The translations under genes were made by a program, and so were the position numbers. Below, one piece after another: positions 1 through 10,413 of a DNA stretch of 64,000 nt. The stretch's first letter is position 1. The number at the start of each line of letters is the position of its first letter. Under the pieces are notes generated by a model. It worked only from the letters and a program-made list of their open reading frames with translations, was not told the origin of the DNA and did not search any database. Origin of the DNA: Paratinospora sagittata (Eukaryota > Streptophyta > Magnoliopsida > Ranunculales > Menispermaceae); contig CM069598.1 in assembly GCA_035771175.1 (NCBI GenBank), positions 12,072,539 to 12,136,538 of the forward strand, in the 5' to 3' direction.

Positions 1-53
1 TTTTTATATAGAAGACGTCTTTTGAAAAGATGTCTTCCCTTCATAATTTTTTT

Positions 54-945
54 TTAAGTGAAAGGAATGCGCCTTTTTAAAATACGTCTTCCCTTCAAAA
101 AAAATTTTTTGCGGGAAGGTTTTTTTTCTAAAGTTCTTTCTCCTTTGAAATATGAAATAGGCTTTTGATTTTCTTCAAGATCTTGCAATTTCAGCTTCTG
201 GGCATTGCTTGATTGGTTGTTTAGATTGGCAATTTCTAGTAAATGTTCTTTAAATTCTCTATTTTTGAGATATAAAATAGCTTCCTCGTCCAATCTCAAC
301 TTTACCAGATCGAAACCCCTCGAATGGAGCTGTTGCTACTGGAGCTGCTGGGGCAGTTTCAATGCTCGTACATGAGGGATCTTCTCCATGTTTCTGTGAT
401 CCAAACCCCCATTTCTTCTTTGACTTACTTGATTTCTGATCAAATTACAGAAACTTAGCGGTTCAATCTTAAGCCAATTCACATTTCTTATAAAATCTTC
501 AAGATGCCAAAAGGAACAAATTGAAAAATTAAAATTGAAAAAACTTAATCTTTTTTCACCTTGAAAGCTTTCTTCACTGAAACAAATCAGTTTCTCCTAA
601 TTATTCCTCAATCTGATCTTCATCAGACAAAACAGCAAATGAAATCTCAACTCCAAGGCAAATGCAAAGAACAATTTTATATCTCAAAAAATAGAGAATT
701 TAAAGGGAACGAAACACCAGTAGAGAATCGAGGAAAAATGTTAAACAGATATATATACACCATTTCTAGAATTGCCAATCAAAACAACTAATGAAGCAAT
801 GCCTAGAAGCTGGAATTGCAAGATCTTGAAGAAAATCAAAAGCCCATTTCAAGGAGAGAGAACTTTAGAAAAAAAACCTTTCCAAAAAAAAAATTTCTTT
901 AAACAAAAAGACGCATTTTCTTTACTTAAAAAAAATTATCTTATA
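54..945. repeat. Inverted repeat (two ~250-bp arms, ~390-bp spacer)
   Basis: The reverse complement of about 54-282 matches about 674-945 over most of its length. Shared landmarks are the tatctcaaaaatagagaatt block, the gaattgccaat block and the cttgaagaaaatcaaaagcc block. The right arm carries about 75 extra bases after its first 25 bases. Both arms end in an AAAAAA-rich stretch near ACTTAAAAAAAA. The left arm read on the minus strand gives an 81-codon charged frame with coiled-coil character (LKNREFKEHLLEIANLNNQ). The right arm gives the same peptide in broken pieces. This may be a duplicated exon in opposite orientations or a foldback element. The window edge hides what lies to the left. 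Confidence 0.7.
310..437 (-). other. Possible exon, Ala/Pro and Lys/Ser-rich, unidentified
   Basis: On the minus strand an open frame runs between an AG acceptor (…tttgatcag) and a GT donor (…cgatctg|gtaaag). It encodes a Ser/Lys-rich start (SSKSKKKWGFGSQKHGEDPS) followed by an Ala/Pro stretch (ETAPAAPVATAPFEGFRS). The composition looks coding, but no neighbouring exon could be joined with confidence and I do not recognise the protein. It lies in the spacer of the inverted repeat. Confidence 0.25.
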
Positions 946-1616
946 AAAAATACCACTTCCGCCACCCACCTGGTGCTTGTTTGGCCCGCTGACTGGGTGA
1001 TAAATAGTAAAATAAGGTAAATGAGTCAATATTTGTGTTTGGATGATATTTGTAAAATTTTTTTATTTTTAAAAGATAATCATGTCAAAAACTCATGTAT
1101 ATTCTTAAGAAAAAAAAAGTATAATTAATTAAAATTATATATCATTAATTCTTTTTCTCTTATTTACGCTGCAGGAACTAGTGGCCAAACTGAGGCTAAT
1201 GAATGTGAGACTTGAGAGGAGAGAATCATGACAAAGCTGTCAAGTTCCGTACCTTTATTTTTCTCTCATTTATATGAATATGAGAAAATAAAAGAAAAAA
1301 AGGTTTTTTCCAGAAAAAAAAAAACTTCATATACCCTAACAAATTCTTTATATACCATTTTTTTAATATTTTTTTTGTGGGCCTCTGGGACGTGTTTTAA
1401 TTTTTAAGAATTAAGACTGCTTTAGAAGCTCAAAGGATTTTTTTTTTTGGTTGGTTTTTTATTCCTCTAACATAACTTTTTTTCAACAAAGGTTAATAAT
1501 TTTATTGGTGTGCATCCGAATCTATTCACTTGAAGTTAGTAGTTTGATTTTTCTTCTCTCTAATAAAAAGTGAGAGCGACCGTTATGCTATATCTTCTGA
1601 TCTTGTGTTAGTACTC
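946..1616. other. AT-rich non-coding stretch
   Basis: No open frame of note. A short coding-like phrase near 1175-1235 (QELVAKLRLMNVRLERRES, then a stop) follows a plausible acceptor (ctgcag). It may be a decayed exon of the same unidentified coiled-coil gene as the segments at 1664-1969. Homopolymer T and A runs fill the rest. Confidence 0.4.
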
Positions 1617-1617
1617 A

Positions 1618-1660
1618 AAAAATAAAATAAAATAAAATAAAATAAAATAAAATAAAATAA
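1618..1660. repeat. (AATAA)n microsatellite
   Basis: About eight perfect copies of the pentamer aataa/aaaat in a row, just upstream of the exon-like segment that ends at 1729. Confidence 0.9.
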
Positions 1661-1663
1661 CTT

Positions 1664-1969
1664 TATTCCTTTAATGCACGATCCTCTTCCTGGGCGACGA
1701 TATTTATGTATGATGAGAACACCGGGAAGGTAACATATTCATAATCTTTATATGCAAATATATATATGTATGTGTGTGTGATTTGTGAATTCTTTTAATG
1801 TAATCACTTTTTTCTTTTATTGGCTTCTTATCAGGCAGCTGAGAGAAAATTTAATGATCTGAAGGATCAAATCAATACTGTTAATGAAACACTTAATGAA
1901 ATCAGAACAATACAAGAAGCTGATACCCGAATGGTCAACCAAGCCATGGAGCGAAAAGAGGAGTTACAA
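1664..1969 (+). pseudogene. Two exon-like segments of an unidentified coiled-coil protein
   Basis: Segment A ends at 1729 (…MYDENTGK followed by gtaaca). Segment B (1835-1969) is preceded by …cttatcag and followed by gtagat. It is exactly 135 nt, 45 codons in phase 0, and reads AAERKFNDLKDQINTVNE… to …MERKEELQ, an acidic/basic heptad-like sequence typical of coiled coils. The 105-nt gap between them has GT-AG ends. I could not find a start codon, a matching next exon or a stop, and Copia-2 LTR sequence begins only 270 bp further on, so the gene is either truncated by transposons or a relic. The family is unknown to me. Confidence 0.35.
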
Positions 1970-2239
1970 GTAGATAATTAATTAATTAATTGCTTTACGA
2001 ACTTAGCAGTATTTCTTATAAATATTACATTTAATTATGCATGGTCATTAGAACACTAATTAATCGTTCTAATTAATTTGTTTTCCTTTTGAAACACACA
2101 GCTAGAGACTTCTGCTGTAATTGGTTCTCTTAATTAAATCTTAATTATCAGTTTCTGAAGTGATGATTAAGTACCCATTTTGGATTATACACTGAATAAA
2201 TTAAAATAATCTAAAATATTTTTTTTTTTTCTTCTTCAG

Positions 2240-2363
2240 ATACCCTCAGTAAGTTTCAGAGAAACTTTAGCTCAATCAAGAATGAGAGGGCTCTTCTTGT
2301 ATTTATAGATGTATTGCTATATACTTGTCATGAGACCAATGGCAAAATAGTTAGAGCTATTCT
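2240..2363 (-). mobile_element. Copia-2 3' LTR, distal part
   Basis: Read on the minus strand this has the layout of an LTR U3/R end: a TATA box (CTATAAATA) followed by an R/U5-like stretch ending near …CTGAGGGTATC. It directly abuts Copia-1 at 2364. The proximal part of the same LTR (TGTTAGCTAAACTAACTAG…, adjoining a polypurine tract) lies on the far side of Copia-1 at 11527-11603. The two parts together give an LTR of about 200 bp. The distal limit is approximate, because the 5' LTR of Copia-2 is not visible for comparison. Confidence 0.6.
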
Positions 2364-2752
2364 TGTTGTGCGGAATCATAGTAAAGCATGAAAGAAAAAA
2401 TAAAACAATAAATTTAACGTGGTTCGACAAATTACCTACGTCCACGGGAGACAACAAACTTGTATTATCAGATATTATAAACTACACCCATAGGTGAATC
2501 TTACAGATTGGATCTCTAAAATAGATTTCTCTGACTCTCAGGAATGAATTTGAAGTATGAAGTTAAGCTCTATTTATAAAAGTATTCAATGACATTTTCG
2601 TAATTATAAATATAAAATATAATATATATTTATTATTATAATAATACCCTTTCGGAGCGCGGCGGCCGCATTCGGCGCCACTTTCCCTTTCGGAGCGTGG
2701 CGGCCGCATTCGGCGCCCTTTTGGCTTGTCTGCCACATGGGGATGGTCCCCA
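2364..2752 (-). repeat. Copia-1 3' LTR (389 bp)
   Basis: Starts tgttgtgcgg and ends ggtcccca on the plus strand. It matches 11176-11526 almost base for base, except for an extra 38-bp GC-rich unit (2648-2685, repeated from 2686) containing gcggccgc. The extra unit fully explains the length difference (389 against 351 bp). Confidence 0.9.
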
Positions 2753-2776
2753 CAAATCTCCATCTCCACCTCATGT
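2753..2776 (-). other. Polypurine tract of Copia-1
   Basis: On the minus strand GAGGTGGAGATGGAGATTTG directly precedes the 3' LTR. This is the usual position and composition for the plus-strand primer of reverse transcription. Confidence 0.6.
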
Positions 2777-3435
2777 GGAATAGGGCTCCTCCACACCTGC
2801 AATCTCTCTACAGATAGCAAACTTCCTTACAAAAAAAAAACTGTTGCTGCCTCCATTAGTGCCCTTAGGCACTCTGAGCTCGTGAGATGTTGATCAAGTC
2901 CAAACAATGTTGGAACTTGATCCCTGTAACCACCTTTGTAAGCATATCTGCGGGGTTATCTGCAGTCTTGATCTTTTGCAGAAGAATACTCCCTTCTTCT
3001 ACTATTTCTCGAACAAAATGAAAATAAACATCAATATGCTTTGTTCGACTGTGATGAACTTGGTTCTTTGCCAAACAAATGACACTCTGGCTGTCACAGA
3101 AAACTTCAACATTCTTCTGCACAATTCCCAAGTCTTTAGTCAATCCATGAAGCCAGATTGCTTCCTTGAAAGCTTCCGTTACTGCCATGTACTCTGCCTC
3201 TGTAGTAGACAAAACAACTGTTGACTATAGTGTCGATCTCCAACTCACTGGTCCTCCTGTCATAGTGAAAACATAACCAGTAGTAGATCTGCGCTTGTCA
3301 AGATCTCCAGCATAGTCCGAATCCACATATCTGACTAGATGCTTACAACTCTTCGAATCTCTCTCAAACTTTAAACTAATATCCACAGTACCATGAATAT
3401 ACCGTAGAATCCACTTCACTGCTTGCTAGTGGCCT

Positions 3436-6366
3436 TGTGGCAACCCTGCACCCCGGACCACCAATGGCGTGCGGAATGCCGGGACGGGACGCCCGACGTA
3501 GACATCTCCGACCACTCCTCAACTCCCGTGAGGTGGTTGAAACCCTACGAGCCTTATCTCAAACAACGACATAATATCAAAATGTACTAAACAGAATTAC
3601 CCACCGTATTAATCATCCAAGATAAGAGATAGTCCATAAAAATGATCCATAAATAAAATCATAATCCCTACAGTCCATTAAAATTGACATACACATAAAG
3701 TCCAAAATTGTGGGTACAAATAAAAACCGTCATATGCCTACATGGTCTATCCAACAAGTCCCAACTCACCCATACTACAATGTGGTAAGTATTATAATTA
3801 CATAATCCAAAATATAATACTTCATAATTTAAAACACAATTCAATCAAAATGCCTCTCAACTCACATTGAGGCTTTGGATTCTCTCGCAGGCAAGACCCT
3901 CAAGATATAACTACTCATTTGCCCTTATTCGGGACAGAAGGACCTGAAAGAGGAAAATGAGGGTGAGCCAACGGTGCCCAGTGAATAGAATTCAAATATG
4001 CTATCAATACTCATCAATAAATATCATGTATGCGTGTCAATGTGTAGCATGATTAAAAGCTCATAACATATAGATATCAAGCATTTATAATAAGTTCGAT
4101 GCAAGTAAAAGCTTATCAATTTGGATCCACATTCCACATGCATTGGGTTACTAGTGCACGTCTATTTCACCGTACCGTTGATCCCAATCATGTTTATTTT
4201 GGGTTACTAGTGCACGTCTATTTCACCGTACCGTTGACCCCAATCTCTTCATTTCCTAAAACCCTCCTATGACAAGGTTAAGTTCCCCTATTAGCCAGAT
4301 AGATGGGCCCAACCAAAGTCATAAGGTTTTCTCAAATCAATGCATCATTCAAAACATTAGAACACATTCATGCTTTCAACATACAATATATAAGTGATAT
4401 GATGACATAAAAGATATAATCATAAATAAAGTTTACTCACAACCAAGCCTCGCGAGAGTATTTAACCACACACGACCACCAAACCAAATCAACCCAATCA
4501 AGATCCTGAAACATACATCAATATCCTACCATACATCAATTTCTATGTTCAATCACATAGACATTACACATCAACCCTAAATCAGCCCACATATAAACAA
4601 TAGGCCTAAATCTCATCTAATCCCATCATTCAACTCAAATCACATGACTTAGGCCTCTAATGCATAGTTCTCATACATAAACCATTCTATTAATCAAAAA
4701 TACTGATTTTCAATTCCTTAGGCATAAACATGCCCAAATTGGGTCACTTGATCACAAGTAGACCTAACCCATGATATGGTCACAACCACCAAATCAGTAG
4801 CATAATCAACTCTAATCATGTTTAATTAAACATAAGTTGCATCAATTCAATGATTTTAGGCCAAAAGCATCAAAATCCCTAAAATATGAAATTTTCCATA
4901 CTTAGGCCATATTGCCGATTTACACTAGGTCACCATGTTCATCCATGTATATCACTGATTTTGCATCATGGTTTCATCAACAATGACAACTAGGTCAACA
5001 TAGTTGATATGCAAGCTATTTGGAAAGGTCTAAGTTCATATTCTCAATTTAGGTCTAATACAAGCAACCCTACCAATTCTTCATTTAGTATTCTGTTTAG
5101 ATGTATCAATCTACCAACAGAAATATGTAATCACAAAATCAACCGTACAGATTGAAGTATTTGAAGAAACAAACCTTCTGTCCAAATATCAGCCCAATCC
5201 AACGGTGGACCAAACAGATAAGTATCTTTGATGAACAAGTTTCTAATCAAACAATTTCTCCTTTCCTGCTGCAAATACTCAAACTTAGATGACTATATCA
5301 CACAAAATACTAAACGAATAAACATCTCCACCGTTCAGAATACATAAGTATCAGTTATAAACTACATACCAAAATTTAATATCCATCCAACTGTAGATTG
5401 AGGAGATCTATAAGTTTGAGCAAAATGGCACGAGAAATCCAGACTTTCCGACCAGCTTTGTTTCAGAGGTTAGATCTCTCAGAAAAACCTCTAATCAAGA
5501 TCTCAACCGTTCAGAATACAGAAATATCAGTTGTACACTATGTAACCAAATTTTATATCCATCCAACGGTAGACTAAAGAGATCTAGAGGTTTGAGCGAA
5601 ATGGCGCGAGAAATCCAGACTTTCCGACCAGCTTTGTTTGAGAGGTTAGATCTCTCAGACGAAACCTCTGATCAAGATCTCCACCGACCAGAATGAATAA
5701 CCATAAGTTACGAACTTGCTGACAAATTTTGATCTCAATCTGACCATTTATCCCAAAGATCCAACTCTTTGATGAAAATATCGCAGAGATCTTCCTCCTG
5801 CAACTCCCTCCTTCTATCTCTTCTTCTTTCCTTTCTCTTCTTTTCTTTCTCTTCTTTTTTCCTTTCTCTCCACTCAGCTCTTTATAGCACTTCCTTGATT
5901 CCCTCCTCCACTCACCTCACTTTCTAGCACATTCTTGGATTAGAGAAGTGGGCATGGGACACTTGTCCACTTTCATGCACCAACCTTCACATGTGTTGGT
6001 CTCGTACTACCCATACGAACCACATGTACTTTAACCAATCTCATGCTTCCATGTATTTTAAATGTTCAATCCATTTAATACACCAAATTTTCATTCTCAT
6101 TTATCCTTTTATTCAATCAATCATAACCCATATCAATTCATGGTTTAATGGGCCCATGCATAAATAATAACATATGCATTATACTTTAATTTAACATGAC
6201 CCATATACAATTTATGATACACATATTTATATACATTATCAAGCATCAACTATACAAACATTAAACAACCATCAAACAAACACCAAATATATCAAGGAAA
6301 CACATAGAGTTTGGGCAAAGTGCAATTGAGTTATGGGCTAGATGAAATAATTTTCGGGACGTCACA
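3436..6366 (-). mobile_element. Solo LTR, family A (Gypsy, 2931 bp), nested in Copia-1
   Basis: Begins tgtggcaacc, ends gacgtcaca (TG…CA), and is flanked by perfect 5-bp target duplications ggcct (3431-3435 and 6367-6371). Removing it restores the Copia-1 RT/RNase H frame up to one stop codon. The sequence is about 90% or more identical by eye to the LTR at 19528-22341, in the same orientation. No internal coding region is present, so it is a solo LTR formed by LTR-LTR recombination. It contains a pyrimidine-rich tract (about 5810-5870) and, near one end, the ctcccgtgaggtggttga block shared with the other copy. Confidence 0.93.
5325..5690. repeat. ~176-bp tandem duplication inside solo LTR A
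   Basis: Units start at 5325, 5501 and 5678 (partial), each with tctc(c/a)accg(ttcagaa), gagaaatccagactttccga and a leucine-like ggttagatctctcag block. The homologous LTR at 19528-22341 has only one full unit (21435-21611) plus the partial one, so one extra copy was gained here or lost there. Confidence 0.8.
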
Positions 6367-7460
6367 GGCCTTTACCGGGGTTGTGCATGTAACGACTTAC
6401 CATACTTACAGCATGTGAAATGTCAGGTCTGGTACACACCATAGCATACATCAAAGCACCAACTGCATTTGCATATGGAATGTTCTCCATTTGCTTCTTC
6501 TGATCTTCAGAATTTGGTGACATTGATGAACATAGCTTGAAATTTGGTGCCAATGGTGTCCTCACAGGTTTTGTGTCATTGCCAATGCACAAAGTTTGAA
6601 GAATTTTCTTCAAATACTGAGTCTGAGTCAAACAGATTGTGTTTTTGGCCCTGTCTTAAGTTATCTCCATCCCGAGAATTTCTCTGGCCTTTCCAAAGTC
6701 CTTCATTTCAAACTCTGAGATCAATTAAACCTTCAGCTTATTGATCTCCACCTTGCTTTTAGATGCGATTAACATATCATCTACATATAAAAACAAATAG
6801 ATAAATGTACCATTTTGAAGTTTGCGATAGTAGACACAATGATCAAACTGACTCCGGGTATATTTCTGCCCTTGGATGAAGCTGTCAAATCGCTTGTACC
6901 ACTGTCTCGGTGACTGCTTCAGGCCATACAATGACTTGCTCAACTTGCAAGCCCAATTCTCTCTTCCTGGTACTTTGAATCGATCTGATTGAGACATATA
7001 TATCTCCTCGTCCAAATTACCATGCAGAAAAGCAGTTTTGACACCGAGTTGGGCTCACTCGAGATCAAACTGTGCAACCAAAGCCAATAATATTCGAATT
7101 GACGAATGCTTAACAACAGGTGAGAATACCTCATTGTAGTTAATTCCTTCCCTCTGAGCGTAGCCTTTTGCTACCAGTCTGGCTTTGTATCGGATACCAT
7201 CTGTGCTGGGAGAGCCTTCCTTCTTAGCGAAAACTCATTTGCAGCCAATTGGTTTCTTTCCTTTCGGAAGTGGAACCAACTTCCAAGTCTGATTTTGATG
7301 GAGTGATGTCATCTCCTCTTTCATTGTCATTTTCCACTTATCACTTTCCATACTCTGACTAACATCTTTGTAATTGTATGAAATATCATCTCCGGTGACT
7401 GGAAATGCATATGCAACTATGTCAGTGTACCGAGCAGGTTTGCAGATTTCTCTTCTTGAT

Positions 7461-8688
7461 CGACTGGTGGCAATTGATTCTGGTTGTTGACTGATGTCTG
7501 GTCCTGGAGCCTCCACCTCAACTGAGATTTCCTCATCGTCTTCTTCAGGATGGTTGGATATCTCTGCTGACTTGCCAGGAGTTACTGGAATATCTAACTC
7601 CACCCGCTGATGCAAATCAGGATCTCGATTTTCTTTATTAGAAACTGTATGCTTTAACATCACAGATTCATCAAAAGTTACATCTCAACTTTTTACAATC
7701 GTCTTTGTCTCAGGGTTCCATATTCGGAAAGCCTTAACTCCTTCACTAAAGCCCATGAAAATCGCTTTTTTGGACCTAGGACCCAGTTTGGATTCCTTCA
7801 CATGGAAATATGCAGTGCATCCAAAAATGCACAGAGAATCATAATCTGAAACGGGGTGTCCAGACTATACCTCCTTGAGAGTTTTGTCATCTAGTGCTGT
7901 TGCAGGAAGTCTATTGATGATATGAGAGGCAAATGACAAAGCTTCAGCCCAAAATGCCTTGCTCAGTCCAGAATGAGATAACATGCAACGAACTTTATCT
8001 ACCAAAGTATGATTCACGCGTTCAGCAACACCGTTTTGTTGTGGCGTGCCTGGGACTGTGAAATGTCTAACAATCGACTGGTGGCAATTGATTATGGTTG
8101 TTGACTGATGTCTGGTCCTGGAGCCTCCACCTCAACTGAGATTTCCTCCTCTTCTTCTTCAAGATGGTTGGATATCTCTGCTAACTTGCCAGGAGTTACT
8201 GGAATATCTAACTCCACCCGCTGATGCAAATCAGGATCTCGATTTTCTTTATTAGAAACTGTATGCTTTAACATCACAGATTCATCAAAAGTTACATCTC
8301 GACTTTTTACAATCGTCTTTGTCTCAGGGTTCCATAGTCGGAAAGCCTTAACTCCTTCACTAAAGCCCATGAAAATCGCTTTTTTGGACCTAGGATCCAG
8401 TTTGGATTCCTTCACATGGAAATATGCAGTGCATCCAAAAATGCACAGAGAATCATAATCTGAAACGGGGTGTCCAGACTATACCTCCTTGAGAGTTTTG
8501 CCATCTAGTGCTGTTGTAGGAAGTCTATTGATGATATGAGAGGCATATGACAAAGCTTCAGCCCAAAATGCCTTGCTCAGTCCAGAATGAGATAACATGC
8601 AACGAACTTTATCTACCAAAGTATGATTCACACGTTCAGCAACACCGTTTTGTTGTGGCGTGCCTGGGACTGTGAAATGTCTAACAAT
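7461..8688. repeat. 614-bp direct tandem duplication in Copia-1 pol
   Basis: 7461-8074 and 8075-8688 are the same sequence with only a few base differences. Both run from gactggtggcaattgatt to gaaatgtctaacaatc. They encode the integrase C-terminal half and the linker before RT (AIFMGFSEGVKAFRLWNPET and the PDLHQRVELDIPVTPGK phrase appear in both). As 614 is not a multiple of three, the copy causes a frameshift. Confidence 0.93.
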
Positions 8689-9585
8689 CCCTTCATTCTC
8701 ACAAATTTTCTAAAATGGGTCTGACTTGTATTCTCCTCCATTATCAGATCTGAGCCTCTTAATCTTCCTTCCCGTTTGGGTTTCTACCATTTTCTTCCAT
8801 ATAAGAAAGATATCTAGCACTTCATCTTTATGCTTCATGGTATAAACCCAAACATAGCGTGAGAAATCATCAATGAAAGTAACAAACCAACGTTTACCGC
8901 CCAATGAAGCATTTTAAGAGGGTCCCCAAACGTCGGTATGAACATAATCTAATGTTCTTCTTGTGCGGTGGATTGCAGTGCCAAACTTGACTCTCGTCTG
9001 CTTGCCTAAGATACAGTGCTCACAGAAGTCAAGTTTCTCGGTCTTTGCACCTTTCAGAGAACCTTGCTTTATCAAGGTTTGAAGAGCCTTCTCTCCAACA
9101 TGTCCGAGCCACATGTGCCAAAGTCGGGAAGTGTCCGATGAAACATCATTAGAACTGGTGCAAGCTGAGACACTTCTGATTACTGTGTGTCCGTTAAGGA
9201 AATAAAGATTTCCTTTCTGAGTACCCTTCATGGCCAAGAGTACTCCACGGACAACCTTCAGAACTCCACCTTCAATGGTTACCTTGTAACCGCTGGAATC
9301 AAGGACTCCTTAGGAGATCAGATTTTTCTTCAAATCGGGGACATATTTGACGTCCGTGAGCCGTCTTGTTGTACCGTCATGCATCTTTAGGCGTATAGTT
9401 CCAATACCCTTTGTTTGGCAGGTATTGTTGTTTCCCATGAGCACGACTCCTCCATCGAACTCATCCAATTTGGAGAACCAATGTCGATTCAGACACATAT
9501 GATAGGAACAATCGGAATCTAATATCCATCTATCAGACTGATTGTCTATAGATGAAACGAAGAATGCAGAATCTTCTTCAGCCTT

Positions 9586-10413
9586 CTATGCCACATTTGC
9601 ATCTGTCTTGCCCTTATTTGGATAATCTTTCTTCCAGTGCCCCTTTTGGTGACAATAGGCACATTCATCCTTTGCAAGACGTTGACGTGATGAAGGTCCT
9701 TTTGACTTTGAGCGAGATCGGCCTCGCCTACTAGATCTATCAGATCTGTTGTTAGCCCTGCCTCTGGATACCGTCAAGGCTTCTGGTGATGCTGCCTTGT
9801 TATTGCGCTGGTCCTTACTTCGATACTCGTTGTTCACCAAAGCATTTGAAACATCACTGAATTTAACCTCATCTTTACCATATTGCAAAGTTGTTGTTAA
9901 ATGTTCATAACTTTCAGGCAAAGAGTTTAACAACAATAGTGTCTTATCCTCATCAAGAGGTTCAACATCAAGATTTAGCAGACCAACGAGAATCTTGTTG
10001 AAATTATCAAGATGCTCGATCATGGGAGTACCTTGCTTGTACTGAAAACGAAAGAGCTTCTTCTTCAGGTAGAGTCGGTTCTCTATGCTTTTTGTCATGT
10101 ACTTGTCCTCCAGTTTCTTCCAGAGACTTGTTGCCATAGTCTCTTTCATGACAAAGTACTTCTGATCTTTTGCTAAACAGAGTCTGATTGTTCCACAAGC
10201 TTGACGATTTACAAAATTTCAATAATCACCAAACATATCATTGGGCTTGGTTTCCAAGGCGATATGTGATCCTTCCCGGAATAATAGATCTTGAACTTCG
10301 CATTGCCACATGTCAAAGTTGTTGGTCCCGTTGAATTTCTCCACCTCGAACTTTGCGTTGGACATCGAATTTCTTTGCCAAGGCCTGCTTGTGCTTGGGA
10401 TTTCTTTTGCCAT
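9586..10413 (-). pseudogene. Copia-1 gag
   Basis: Starts MAKEIPSTSRPWQRNS…, with the typical copia gag phrase KFNGTNNFDMWQ. A frameshift/stop at about 10219 separates the first 64 codons from the rest. The remainder has the UBN2-type region (LWKKLEDKYMTKSIENRLYL, LPESYEHLTTTL), an Arg/Ser-rich basic stretch and a CCHC zinc knuckle, CAYCHQKGHWKKDY, whose last cysteine is replaced by tyrosine. A stop codon follows at the gag-protease boundary. This is the nucleocapsid/capsid part of the element and is not functional as it stands. Confidence 0.88.

Larger units (their letters stand above)
2865..9585 (-). pseudogene. Copia-1 pol polyprotein (PR-IN-RT-RNase H), broken
   Basis: Protease lies at about 9310-9570. 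Its active site reads DSD where a copia protease has DSG. GAG-pre-integrase (HMWLGH, with a CEHC zinc pair) is at 8914-9237, and the integrase core (FIDDFSRYVWVY, DNGGEYKS) at 8710-8904. The integrase-RT linker region is duplicated in tandem at 7461-8688. RT lies at 6372-7230 (SKSLYGLKQSPRQWYKRFDS, YVDDMLIAS). The frame is then split by a solo LTR (3436-6366) between …HNPGKG and QAVKWILRYIHG. RNase H lies at 2865-3430 (YVDSDYAGD, STTEAEYMAV, CDSQSVICLAKN, HSRTKHID). In-frame stops occur at several places, so no functional polyprotein can be made. This is element sequence, not a host gene. Confidence 0.9.
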
